A stretch of DNA of 64,000 nucleotides from Nocardia niwae NBRC 108934 = DSM 45340 (GTDB taxonomy: Bacteria; Actinomycetota; Actinomycetes; Mycobacteriales; Mycobacteriaceae): positions 44,289 to 108,288 of the forward strand of contig NZ_BDCK01000022.1 in assembly GCF_001613465.1 (NCBI RefSeq), given 5' to 3'. A program made the position numbers and the translations under genes. The notes beneath the pieces were generated by a model. That model searched no databases. It was not told where the DNA came from and worked only from the letters and a program-made list of their open reading frames with translations. The first letter of the stretch is position 1; each line of letters begins with the position of its first letter. Below, one piece after another: positions 1-7,045 of the stretch.

Positions 1-544
1 GCGCGTAGGACACCCGCCCGGCCACGATGCTCGACATCGTGCCGGTGAGCGTGTGCGTGTCCACCGATTTCACCCAGTCCGGGGTGATCGTGCGCTGGTA
101 CTCCTGCCAGCTGACGCCGAGGAACACTCCGGCGCGGGCCGCGGCCGGGCTGTCGGGCAGCAGGGCGGCGTCTTCCATTGCCTCCCAAGCCACTTCGAGC
201 GCAAGTCGCTGTTGTGGATCCATCGACGCCGCTTCGCGCGGCGCGATCCCGAAGAAGCCCGCATCGATGGCATCGATCGGCCCGGCCAGCAGACCGGCCC
301 GCCGCCGAGCTCGCCGAGGCTCCGAATCCAGGACGGCCCAACGGTTTTGCGGCGCCTCGACGATCGCGCCGCGACCCGAGGACAGCAGTTCCCAGTACTG
401 CTGCGGGGTTTGCGCGCCGCCGGGAAAACGGCAGCCGATACCCACCACGGCGATCGGCTCACGCTGCCGCCGCGCCTCCAGCTCCTGAATTCGGCGGAGC
501 GCCCGCGTCAGCAAGACCCGTAGGTCATACCCATCATCCGACAT
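1..544 (-). CDS. Type I polyketide synthase, N-terminal part (runs off the window edge)
   Basis: The minus strand is open from an ATG at 544 to the edge: 181 codons with no stop. After about 28 residues of charged helix (LRRIQELEARRQ) comes the start of a ketosynthase domain. It reads EPIAVVGIGCRFPGG, then FFGIAPREAASMDPQQRLAL, then GVFLGVSWQEY, which is the standard ketosynthase order. The active-site Cys and His lie beyond the edge. The short helix before the domain looks like a docking or dimerisation element. The loop after RW is shorter than in many modular synthases. The product cannot be guessed. Two palindromes lie in its upstream region, so regulated transcription is likely. The ketosynthase assignment is firm; the number of modules is unknown. 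Confidence 0.9.
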   Translation of the reverse strand, partial: MSDDGYDLRVLLTRALRRIQELEARRQREPIAVVGIGCRFPGGAQTPQQYWELLSSGRGAIVEAPQNRWAVLDSEPRRARRRAGLLAGPIDAIDAGFFGIAPREAASMDPQQRLALEVAWEAMEDAALLPDSPAAARAGVFLGVSWQEYQRTITPDWVKSVDTHTLTGTMSSIVAGRVSYA

Positions 545-632
545 CCGCGCCGTCACCCACATCTTGCCAAAGTTGTGACGTGGAACATACGACGGGCCCG
601 GTTATGCGTCAATTACACGATGTATGCACAAA

Positions 633-648
633 GGTAACTAAAGTTACC
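633..648. promoter_or_regulatory. Perfect inverted repeat, probable operator upstream of the polyketide synthase
   Basis: GGTAACT, two bases, AGTTACC: 7-bp arms with no mismatch, about 90 bp upstream of the synthase ATG in a locally AT-richer stretch. The size and symmetry suit a dimeric TetR- or MarR-type repressor. Which regulator binds is unknown. Confidence 0.5.
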
Positions 649-686
649 AACTAGTAGCTTGATCTTTCGCTCAACGATGTTGCCCG

Positions 687-701
687 AGTGAAACATTCAC
701 T
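687..701. promoter_or_regulatory. Second inverted repeat upstream of the polyketide synthase
   Basis: AGTGAA, three bases, TTCACT is a perfect 6-bp-arm repeat. TTCACT occurs again at 711-716 in direct orientation, overlapping the 3' end of the HxlR gene. It could be an operator or part of a terminator for that gene. Confidence 0.35.
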
Positions 702-711
702 TTTGAAGGAT

Positions 712-1071
712 TCACTCCGACTGGGGCTGCCTGCGGGACGCGCCGATCCGTTCGATCCGGTCGCGTCCCCACGCGCCCAACGGTTCCAGCGCGGCGTCGA
801 GCGCGACCCCGACCTCGGTCAGCCGGTATTCCACTCGCGGCGGCACTTCGCGATACACGGTTCGGCTGACGATGCCGTCCTCCTCCAGCTCGCGCAGTTG
901 CTGGATCAGCATCTTCTCCGAGACCCCCGGCAGCCCCTTACGCAGTTCGCCGAAGCGCCGGACGCCGTGGTTGTCCAGCTCCCACAGGATCAGTGCCTTC
1001 CACTTCCCGCCGACGACGTCCATCGCGGCGTCGATGCCGCAGAAGTACGGTCCCGACCTTTTCGTGCTCAT
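712..1071 (-). CDS. HxlR-family winged-helix regulator
   Basis: This 119-residue protein has the full HxlR layout. A Cys at residue 11 lies just before the first helix (YFCGIDAAMDVVGGKWK), followed by the recognition region (RFGELRKGLPGVSEKML) and the wing (YREVPPRVEYRLTEVG). In this family the N-terminal Cys often senses thiol-reactive or oxidising compounds, as in YodB and HypR; that role is inferred here. The gene diverges from the imine-reductase-like gene at 1214. An inverted repeat lies between them at 1103-1135, so it probably represses that gene and itself. Its length is normal for the family. Confidence 0.9.
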   Translation of the reverse strand: MSTKRSGPYFCGIDAAMDVVGGKWKALILWELDNHGVRRFGELRKGLPGVSEKMLIQQLRELEEDGIVSRTVYREVPPRVEYRLTEVGVALDAALEPLGAWGRDRIERIGASRRQPQSE

Positions 1072-1102
1072 CGCAACCTCTCCACCTGCTCACAAACCAA
1101 TG

Positions 1103-1135
1103 GGTAAGTACCGGACAAAATAGTAGGTACTTGCC
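1103..1135. promoter_or_regulatory. Probable HxlR operator between divergent genes
   Basis: GGTAAGTACC and GGTACTTGCC form an inverted repeat (9 of 10 bases pair) with a 13-bp spacer. It lies between the divergent HxlR and oxidoreductase starts. Half sites containing GTAC/AGTA with this spacing are usual for HxlR regulators. Confidence 0.6.
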
Positions 1136-1213
1136 TCCCCGCAGGATAGCGAGCAATCTTGGTCGCAGCGCGCTGACCAGGACGTTTCCCTATCCCAAGG
1201 AGTTGACCCCGCA

Positions 1214-2083
1214 ATGGCGGAGACCACGAAGACCCCGGCGACCATCCTGGGCCTCGGCGCGATGGGCCGCGCACTGGCCGCGACCTTCTCGAAGGCCGGC
1301 GTGCCGGTGACCGTCTGGAATCGCACCCCGGGCAAGGACACCGAGCTCCTCGCCGCCGGAGCCGTCCGAGCCGCGACCCTCGCCGAGGCGATCGATGCCG
1401 GCGGTCCGATCATCGCGGTCCTGCTCGACCACGCGTCGGTGCATGCCACGCTCGACCCCGTGGCCGACCGGCTGGCCGGACGGCAACTGATCAATCTCAC
1501 CAGCACCGCCCCGGGAGAGGCGCGCGAACTCGCCGCCTGGGCGGCCGGACTCGACTGCGAGTACCTCGACGGCGGAATCATGGCGGTGCCACCCATGATC
1601 GGACTGCCCGGCGCAGCCATCCTCTACAGCGGCTCGCAGGCGGTCTTCGACGCGCACCGCGAAACTCTCGAATTGCTCGCCGCCGCAGAATACTTCGGTG
1701 AGGACGCGGGCTTCGCCTCGACCTACGACTTCGCCCTGCTCGCCACCATGTACGCGATGTTCGGCGGCTTCCTGCACGGTGCGGCGATGATGCGCTCGGT
1801 CGGCGTCTCCGCCGCGGAATTCGGCCGGCGAGCCGCCGGGTGGGTCAGCGCGATGACCGGGTCACTGCCACACCAGGGCGCCGTCATCGACACCGCCGCC
1901 TACACCGACCCCGTCCAATCGATCGCATTTCACAAAGCCGCGCTCGACGCGATCAACCGCGCCAGTCGCGACGCGAATATCACGCTCGACTTCGTCGCCC
2001 CCCTGAAAAACCTTCTCGACCGTCAGGTGGCAGACGGCCGCGGTGCGCTGGGGTTCGAACGCACTTTTGAAGAACTCCTCTGA
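1214..2083 (+). CDS. NAD(P)-dependent oxidoreductase, imine reductase type
   Basis: The protein has 289 residues. It starts with a Rossmann nucleotide-binding motif (ILGLGAMGRALAATF) and the NADP-type WNRTPGK segment. The second half carries the helical region STYDFALLATMYAMFG that marks imine reductases within the beta-hydroxyacid dehydrogenase superfamily. Such enzymes reduce cyclic imines to amines with NADPH. The natural substrate is unknown. The ATG at 1214 has GGAG about 10 bases upstream. The gene diverges from an HxlR regulator and shares an operator-like repeat with it, which suggests induction by a reactive or toxic compound. A 3-hydroxyisobutyrate-dehydrogenase-like role is a weaker alternative. 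Confidence 0.85.
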   Translation: MAETTKTPATILGLGAMGRALAATFSKAGVPVTVWNRTPGKDTELLAAGAVRAATLAEAIDAGGPIIAVLLDHASVHATLDPVADRLAGRQLINLTSTAPGEARELAAWAAGLDCEYLDGGIMAVPPMIGLPGAAILYSGSQAVFDAHRETLELLAAAEYFGEDAGFASTYDFALLATMYAMFGGFLHGAAMMRSVGVSAAEFGRRAAGWVSAMTGSLPHQGAVIDTAAYTDPVQSIAFHKAALDAINRASRDANITLDFVAPLKNLLDRQVADGRGALGFERTFEELL

Positions 2084-2316
2084 CCCGCGCGCCGCGAATT
2101 CACCTTCTCGTGCTTGCCGAATTGCTCGGCGCCGGTCGCGGCAATGAACCCGCGCGGCGCCGAGCAATCGCAGTCCTGCTGACCGGCGCGGCCGGATGCT
2201 CCTCGATCCGGCGCATGCGCAACCACGCACCGATTCAGCTATCCGTTTCCGGTAGACACGCACGGGTACCACGTGCGCGAAGTCTACATCTGAAACGGGA
2301 CAGAGAAGGATCGGCC

Positions 2317-2535
2317 ATGAGCAAGCGACCGTTCAGCAAAGGTGACGAGGTGGAGTGGAGCAGTCACGGCGGTACCGCCGAAGGCGAGGTGGAGGAGGTG
2401 ATCACCTCCGATACCGAGGCCGCGGGCCGGACCGTCCGGGCATCCGAGGAAGATCCGCAGTATCGGGTGCGCAGTGCGAAAAGCGGTCGGGACGCGGTGC
2501 ACAAACCCGGCGCTCTCCGCCGACGGAACGAGTGA
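2317..2535 (+). CDS. DUF2945-like small Tudor-fold protein
   Basis: This 72-residue protein has the DUF2945 pattern: a start with FSKGDEVEWSSHGGTAEGEV, then a central DPQYRVRSAKSGRDAVHKP segment. The family is called hypervirulence-associated Tudor domain and its molecular function is not established. The ATG follows an AGAGAAGGA Shine-Dalgarno region. A short DUF3140-like gene lies 19 bases downstream in the same direction. These two families often sit together in actinomycete stress loci, so the pair probably forms one transcript. Confidence 0.75.
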   Translation: MSKRPFSKGDEVEWSSHGGTAEGEVEEVITSDTEAAGRTVRASEEDPQYRVRSAKSGRDAVHKPGALRRRNE

Positions 2536-2554
2536 CAGCGAAATCGGAACCGCC

Positions 2555-2716
2555 ATGAAGAAAGATGCACGCGCCGAATTCGCCGACGTGGTCGATATGA
2601 CGGCGAAGGAATTACGCCGGTGGCTCGACACCGACGAGTCGAAATCGGTGGGACAGAAAGCGGAGAGCGGCGGCGAGTCGACTCGCGACCGGGGGCCACG
2701 CGACACCCGGACCTGA
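2555..2716 (+). CDS. Short DUF3140-like protein, probably truncated
   Basis: This 53-residue frame begins MKKDARAEFADVVDMTAKEL and contains DTDESKSVGQK, the N-terminal signature of DUF3140. Family members usually run to about 100 residues, with an arginine-rich helical second half. Here the frame leaves the family pattern after GGES and stops soon after, and no other frame continues it. Loss of the C-terminal half by deletion is the likely explanation. The gene follows the Tudor-fold gene closely. Function is unknown, and the product may not be active. Confidence 0.55.
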   Translation: MKKDARAEFADVVDMTAKELRRWLDTDESKSVGQKAESGGESTRDRGPRDTRT

Positions 2717-2741
2717 CGCTGTCACTCCGATGGATTGCGAG

Positions 2742-3734
2742 TCAGTGTGTGATCACGATCTTGCCGTTGGCTTTGCCGTGCTCGACGTAGGCCATCGCCT
2801 CGGGGGTGTCGGCGAATGGGAAGGTCCGGTCGAGCACGGGGTGCAGGATCTGCTGGTCGTAGAGCGCGGCCAGATGCGCGAGCTGGTTACCGTCGGCTCG
2901 CATGAAGAAGAACGCGTAGCGCGTGCCCAGCTTCTTGGCCTGGGCGCGGATCTTGCGGCTCATCAGGTACATGACGGGTGCGAGCAGCGGCTGACCGATC
3001 TGTTTGGCGAAGCCCGGGTCGGGTGGTCCGACGACGCTGATCGCGATACCACCGCGGGCGAGTACGGTCAGCGACTTCCGCAGGCTGGCTACACCGAGAG
3101 AGTCGAGGACGACGTCGTAGCCGGACAGCTCCCGGGTGAAGTCTTGTGTGGTGTAGTCGATGACCTCGTCGGCCCCCAACGCCCGGACCTTGTCGAGGTC
3201 TTTGGTGTGCGCGGTGGTGGCGACAAAGGCTCCGAGGTGCTTGGCGACCTGGATGACCGTCGATCCGAGACCGCCGGCGCCCGCGTGGACCAGCACCTTC
3301 TGTCCAGGCTGAAGGGCGGCGGTCTCGACGAGTGCCTGCCAAGCGGCCAGTGCCACCAGCGGCACCGCGGCAGCCTGCTCGAACGACAGCGAGCCCGGCT
3401 TGCGGGCAACGTCGGCGACGTCGATCGCAATGGCCTCCGCGAAGGCTCCGATCCGCAAATCCCTTGGTCTTGCGTAGATCTCGTCGCCGACTTCGAACTC
3501 GTGCACGTCCTCCCCGACGGCAGTCACGACTCCAGCGAGGTCATGCCCCAGGACGAAGGGCGTTTCGTATTTGAGCAGTCGCTTGAATTCGCCATTGCGC
3601 ACCATCTTGTCCAGCGGGTTGATGCCCGCCGCGCGGATGTCGACGAGGACGTCGTTGCGGCCCGGCGTCGGGGTGGGGATGTCGGCGGGCTCGAGTCCGT
3701 CCTCGCCGTAGTGGTCGACCACGAATGCCTTCAT
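2742..3734 (-). CDS. NADPH:quinone oxidoreductase-like MDR protein
   Basis: A medium-chain dehydrogenase/reductase of 330 residues. It has a GroES-like first half (MKAFVVDHYG, then FVLGHDLAGVV) and a Rossmann domain with VLVHAGAGGLGSTVIQVAKHLGA, the quinone-oxidoreductase form of the motif. Catalytic zinc ligands are absent, so it is a zinc-free reductase of quinones or enones. The ATG at 3734 overlaps the stop of the TetR gene (ATGA), which supports this start over an in-frame ATG at 3746 and implies translational coupling. It is very probably the target of that TetR protein and of the palindrome at 4394. Confidence 0.88.
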   Translation of the reverse strand: MKAFVVDHYGEDGLEPADIPTPTPGRNDVLVDIRAAGINPLDKMVRNGEFKRLLKYETPFVLGHDLAGVVTAVGEDVHEFEVGDEIYARPRDLRIGAFAEAIAIDVADVARKPGSLSFEQAAAVPLVALAAWQALVETAALQPGQKVLVHAGAGGLGSTVIQVAKHLGAFVATTAHTKDLDKVRALGADEVIDYTTQDFTRELSGYDVVLDSLGVASLRKSLTVLARGGIAISVVGPPDPGFAKQIGQPLLAPVMYLMSRKIRAQAKKLGTRYAFFFMRADGNQLAHLAALYDQQILHPVLDRTFPFADTPEAMAYVEHGKANGKIVITH

Positions 3735-4354
3735 CGGTGCTTCCATCCTTCCTGTTGTGGCGAGCTCGAGACGGTTGCCCGCGGCTGGGCCAGCGCCAGG
3801 GCGTTGGTGAGGCCGGCGGCGAGGACGCGATCGGAGAGTTCGCGATCGGTGAGCGCACGGGCCAGCTGCAAGGTGCAGATCAGTGCGGTGAACAGCCCTG
3901 TCGCCCGATCGTAGGAAGCCTCGGGATCCGCCGGGTCCAGGCGGTGTGCGATGAGGGCGAGGACGGACCGTATGCCGGTCGTGTATGCGTCACGGATCTG
4001 GGTGTCGCAGCGGCTGATCTCGTCCAGCAGCGCGGCCGACGGGCATCCGTTTTCTCGGTCATCGCGGTGGGCCGGGGACAGGTACTCGCGAATGAAGCGC
4101 TCCAACCCCTCGGGCCCGTCGGGCATCGCCTCGATCATCGCGCGCTGGGCCGCGAGCTGATCTGCGACGACATTCGCGACAAGATCGCCCTTCGAGGTGA
4201 AGTGCCCGTAGAACGCGCCGTTGGTCAACCCGGCGTCGCCGACCAGGGACGCGATGCCCGAGCCGTCGAGACCGTCGCGCTTGAACCTGCGTGCGGCGGC
4301 GTCGATCAGCCGTCGTCGCGTCGCGTCCTTGTGATCAGCGCCGTACCTGGCCAT
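3731..4354 (-). CDS. TetR-family transcriptional regulator
   Basis: This 207-residue protein begins with a TetR DNA-binding domain (residues about 10-56: RRLIDAAARRFKRDG, then GLTNGAFYGHFTSKGDLV). The ligand domain is less conserved and contains a Cys (ENGCPSAAL) of the kind found in TetR proteins that sense electrophiles. It is the first gene of a two-gene operon with the quinone oxidoreductase, overlapping it by four bases. A perfect 28-bp palindrome lies 40 bp upstream of its start. Autorepression relieved by quinone-like compounds is the simplest model. Confidence 0.9.
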   Translation of the reverse strand: MARYGADHKDATRRRLIDAAARRFKRDGLDGSGIASLVGDAGLTNGAFYGHFTSKGDLVANVVADQLAAQRAMIEAMPDGPEGLERFIREYLSPAHRDDRENGCPSAALLDEISRCDTQIRDAYTTGIRSVLALIAHRLDPADPEASYDRATGLFTALICTLQLARALTDRELSDRVLAAGLTNALALAQPRATVSSSPQQEGWKHR

Positions 4355-4393
4355 GGGTGCTCCGTTCGGGTTCGGTGTCCCTATCGACATTAC

Positions 4394-4421
4394 ATTACGA
4401 TCATAATATTATGATCGTAAT
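4394..4421. promoter_or_regulatory. Perfect 28-bp palindrome, TetR operator
   Basis: The half ATTACGATCATAAT is followed at once by its exact reverse complement, with no spacer or mismatch. It is very AT-rich in a high-GC region and lies 40 bp upstream of the tetR start. It probably overlaps the tetR promoter and is the binding site of that TetR protein. Confidence 0.8.
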
Positions 4422-4467
4422 TCAATGGACGAACTCATGCAGAAGGAGACGTCATCGCATGCGCGAG

Positions 4468-5583
4468 CTACCCAGCCCGCACCGTGAGGTTCTCGCGTCC
4501 GGCCGCCAGCGCGACGTGCGCGACGGCCGCGTCCAGCCCGCGCCTCGGCAACGGCGCCCCATCGAACATGGTGATCTCGACAGCATCCTCGGCGAGCTCC
4601 CAGACGCCCGCGATGCGTCCGTCCACCACGACGATCGGTGAGATCCAGCCCGCGGTGCGGCTCACTTTCGCACAGTGGGCTGCAGGCAGCACGACGGTGT
4701 CACCGGTGCCCGGCCCGAGCACGTACTGGTCGAAGGCGCCCAGCAGGTGCACCGTCCGGCTCGGCGCGGTGGCGGCCAATTCATCGGCCCGGCCGGTCGG
4801 CAGGAAGGCGCGGCGGCCCTCGACGTCCACTTCGGTGAGCAGGTCACCCAGTTCGGCGAACCAGCGCCGCACGGTGGTCTTGCGCAGGCTGTTGCGGCTG
4901 AGCCAGGCATCGAAGGTCTCCGGCGTCGCCGGGCCGTAGGCGCTGAGATAGGCGAGGATCGCTGCCCGCGCCGCCGCGTCCGGCTCGGGCAGGCCGGGCC
5001 AGTCGCGCACCAGATGCGCCGGACTGGTGAACGTCACCTTGCTGCCCCGCGCCGGTCCATGGCACAGCGCGCCCTGCCAGGCCAGCGGTTTGAGCAGCGC
5101 ACCCCACCCGGAGCGCAATTCTTCCCCGAGCCGGTGGAACTGCGGCGCGGATATCAGGGCTTCGACGAGTTCTTCCCGGGTGAGCACGGCGGCGGCGAGC
5201 ACCTCGGCGACCGCCTCGGTCAACGCCGCGACCTCCGCGGGCGAGGCGCCGAAAGTCTTCTGCCAGGACGGCTTCTCCCAGGTGCGCGCGGAACCGATGA
5301 GCGCGAGCGCGGCGGCAGCCAAGTCTGGCGACAGTGCGTGCAGAGTGCCGCGCATCGCCCAGGTCTTCATCAGCGTGCCGTCGTCGAGTGCGCGAACCAG
5401 CGCGCCGGACTCGGGTTTCGTGCTGCGCAGGGCGACCGCAAGTTCCGCCGCGGAGGTGACCTGAGCCTGTACGCCGCCCAGTCGCGCGGCGATCGCTTCC
5501 GCGCCCCCGTCGGTGCGGGACCCGACATACTGACGATGCAACCGCCAGGCGAAGACCTGATCCCAGGTGGCCCGCACTCGCAC
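4468..5583 (-). CDS. AlkZ-like winged-helix DNA-binding protein
   Basis: The protein has 371 residues with the layout of the HTH_42/AlkZ family: repeated winged-helix modules and a GVQAQV segment near residue 40. That segment matches the catalytic QxQ motif of AlkZ-type DNA glycosylases, which unhook interstrand crosslinks or remove bulky lesions. Many members are uncharacterised. The second half (VVVDGRIAGVWEL) is the usual family C-terminus. The GTG start at 5583 has AAGGAG just upstream. It lies 12 bases downstream of the M56 peptidase gene on the same strand and may be co-transcribed with blaI and M56. Confidence 0.78.
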   Translation of the reverse strand: MRVRATWDQVFAWRLHRQYVGSRTDGGAEAIAARLGGVQAQVTSAAELAVALRSTKPESGALVRALDDGTLMKTWAMRGTLHALSPDLAAAALALIGSARTWEKPSWQKTFGASPAEVAALTEAVAEVLAAAVLTREELVEALISAPQFHRLGEELRSGWGALLKPLAWQGALCHGPARGSKVTFTSPAHLVRDWPGLPEPDAAARAAILAYLSAYGPATPETFDAWLSRNSLRKTTVRRWFAELGDLLTEVDVEGRRAFLPTGRADELAATAPSRTVHLLGAFDQYVLGPGTGDTVVLPAAHCAKVSRTAGWISPIVVVDGRIAGVWELAEDAVEITMFDGAPLPRRGLDAAVAHVALAAGRENLTVRAG

Positions 5584-5595
5584 TCCTTCTCGTAC

Positions 5596-6546
5596 TCAGC
5601 TCAGCAGCGCACCGGCACCGGCGACCGTGGCGGCGGCAAGTGCGGACCCGGTGACCGTGATCGTGATCACGCCGAGCAAGGCGGTGCGGGTGGTGGCGCG
5701 CCGGATCGCGCCGACCGGATCGGCCAGCCGCTCGGCGCGGGCCAGTACCGCTGTGCCCGCCGCGGCCAGCGCCCCCGGGGGCGTGGGTTCGACGATGCCC
5801 ACGATGGCCAGCAGCCCACCCAGCAGCGGCAGCGAACCGTGCTCGTCGGCGGCCTTGTCGTCGGCGCACATCTCCAGCAGCCGGGCGATCTCGGCGGCGC
5901 CGACGGTGAACAACCGCAAACCCGGCAGCGTGGTGGCCACCGCGCGCAGCACCGACGTCAACGCCGCGTGCCGGCCGGACAGGTGCGCGCGTTCGTGGGC
6001 GAGCACCGCGGCGAGCTGGTCGCCGTCCAGCGCCTCCAGGGCGGCGGTGGTGACCACGATGGTGTCGGGCCTTCCCGGCACGCAGTACACCTGCCGTTCC
6101 GGCGAGTCGAGCACGACCGCGCCGATACCCGGCACCGGCCTGCCGACGAGGCGGACCGCCCGCGCGTGCACGGTGGTGCGCCTGCGCATGTCCACGACGA
6201 CACCCACCGCGCGCGCCACCAACGCGAACGTGCCGGTGGCCACCAGCGCAGCCACCGCGAACGTCGCCGCCCGGCCGGCCGCGTCGCCGTGCACGTGCAT
6301 CGGAGTCCACAGGAACGAGGCGCACGCGCTGAGCGCGTCCTTCGGATGTCCCCAGTAGGTGGCGAACTCGACGGTCAGCACTGCCGCCGCGATTCCCCAG
6401 GCGCTGAGCGCACCGACGATCGCGACCACCCAGGCGATCACGCCCAGTCGCGGCGCGATGCCGCGATGGGTCAGACTGCGCAACACCGGGGGACCGAAAG
6501 TCGCCACGACGCCGCCGTACAGCGTCAGCGCGAGGGCCAGGCTCAC
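5596..6546 (-). CDS. M56-family membrane metallopeptidase (BlaR1-like, without sensor domain)
   Basis: A 316-residue membrane protein with hydrophobic segments at about residues 2-18, 34-62 and 93-118, and a C-terminal one. The zinc peptidase motif is HERAH at residues 184-188, followed by the conserved downstream helix with CADDKAAD. In BlaR1-type systems this peptidase cleaves or triggers cleavage of its partner repressor. There is no extracellular penicillin-binding domain here, as in mycobacterial members, so the signal is unknown. The GTG start overlaps the blaI stop (GTGA), so the pair is translationally coupled. Confidence 0.88.
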   Translation of the reverse strand: MSLALALTLYGGVVATFGPPVLRSLTHRGIAPRLGVIAWVVAIVGALSAWGIAAAVLTVEFATYWGHPKDALSACASFLWTPMHVHGDAAGRAATFAVAALVATGTFALVARAVGVVVDMRRRTTVHARAVRLVGRPVPGIGAVVLDSPERQVYCVPGRPDTIVVTTAALEALDGDQLAAVLAHERAHLSGRHAALTSVLRAVATTLPGLRLFTVGAAEIARLLEMCADDKAADEHGSLPLLGGLLAIVGIVEPTPPGALAAAGTAVLARAERLADPVGAIRRATTRTALLGVITITVTGSALAAATVAGAGALLS

Positions 6547-6923
6547 GGCGCTTCTGGTGACTTGCGCGCCGCCAGTCTGCGTAGCGCAGCACGCAGCCCG
6601 GCCGATTCCTCGGCGCTGATCCGATCGACGAAGTGACTGAGCACCAGGTCCGAACGTCCGCCGGAACCGAGCGCTTCCAGCATGAGCCGGGCGCTGTGTT
6701 CTTCCCTGGTGAGGGTCGGCCAATATCGATAGGCCTTCCCGGCGCGTTCGCGCGCCAGCCAGCCTTTCCGATGCAGGTTGTCCATGGTCGACATCACCGT
6801 CGTATAGGCGATGTCACGCTGAGCCGACAGTTCGTCGAAGATCTCGCGCACCGTTGTGTCCTCTGCGTCCTGATCCCAGATGCGGTCCATGATCACCGCC
6901 TCCAGATCCCCGAATCCACGCAC
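6543..6923 (-). CDS. BlaI/MecI/CopY-family repressor
   Basis: This 126-residue protein opens with the winged-helix domain of the BlaI family (LEAVIMDRIWDQD, then AYTTVMSTMDNLHRKGWL) and ends in a short dimerisation helix. The GTG at 6923 gives the normal family length. It is the first gene of an operon with the M56 peptidase, and proteolysis of this repressor by that peptidase is the expected control. In mycobacteria the orthologous pair controls beta-lactamase and ATP synthase genes. No beta-lactamase is present here; the third gene is the AlkZ-like protein. Confidence 0.92.
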   Translation of the reverse strand: MRGFGDLEAVIMDRIWDQDAEDTTVREIFDELSAQRDIAYTTVMSTMDNLHRKGWLARERAGKAYRYWPTLTREEHSARLMLEALGSGGRSDLVLSHFVDRISAEESAGLRAALRRLAARKSPEAP

Positions 6924-7031
6924 CGTACCGACTCCCTCATCCGAGCTGTACCCCGCCGTGGGAACAGGTTACCGTCCACGACGAGTTACTACGGAGGCAA
7001 CCAGTAGATCCGGGACTGTCGGACCTCCATG

Positions 7032-7045
7032 CGAACATATGTTCG
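7032..7045. promoter_or_regulatory. LexA (SOS) box overlapping the dinB start codon
   Basis: CGAAC-ATAT-GTTCG is a perfect palindrome and matches the mycobacterial/Gram-positive SOS consensus GAAC-N4-GTTC. The ATG at 7039 lies within its right-centre. LexA bound here would block initiation or early elongation of dinB. Confidence 0.82.

Noticed and set aside
4675..6636. Long plus-strand frame (653 codons) opposite the AlkZ-like and M56 genes
   Set aside because: It is a shadow of two well-supported minus-strand genes and has no recognisable motif.
6880..7038. Longer N-terminus for DinB
   Set aside because: It overlaps the blaI gene and promoter area, has no polymerase similarity, and the SOS box position favours a start at 7039.
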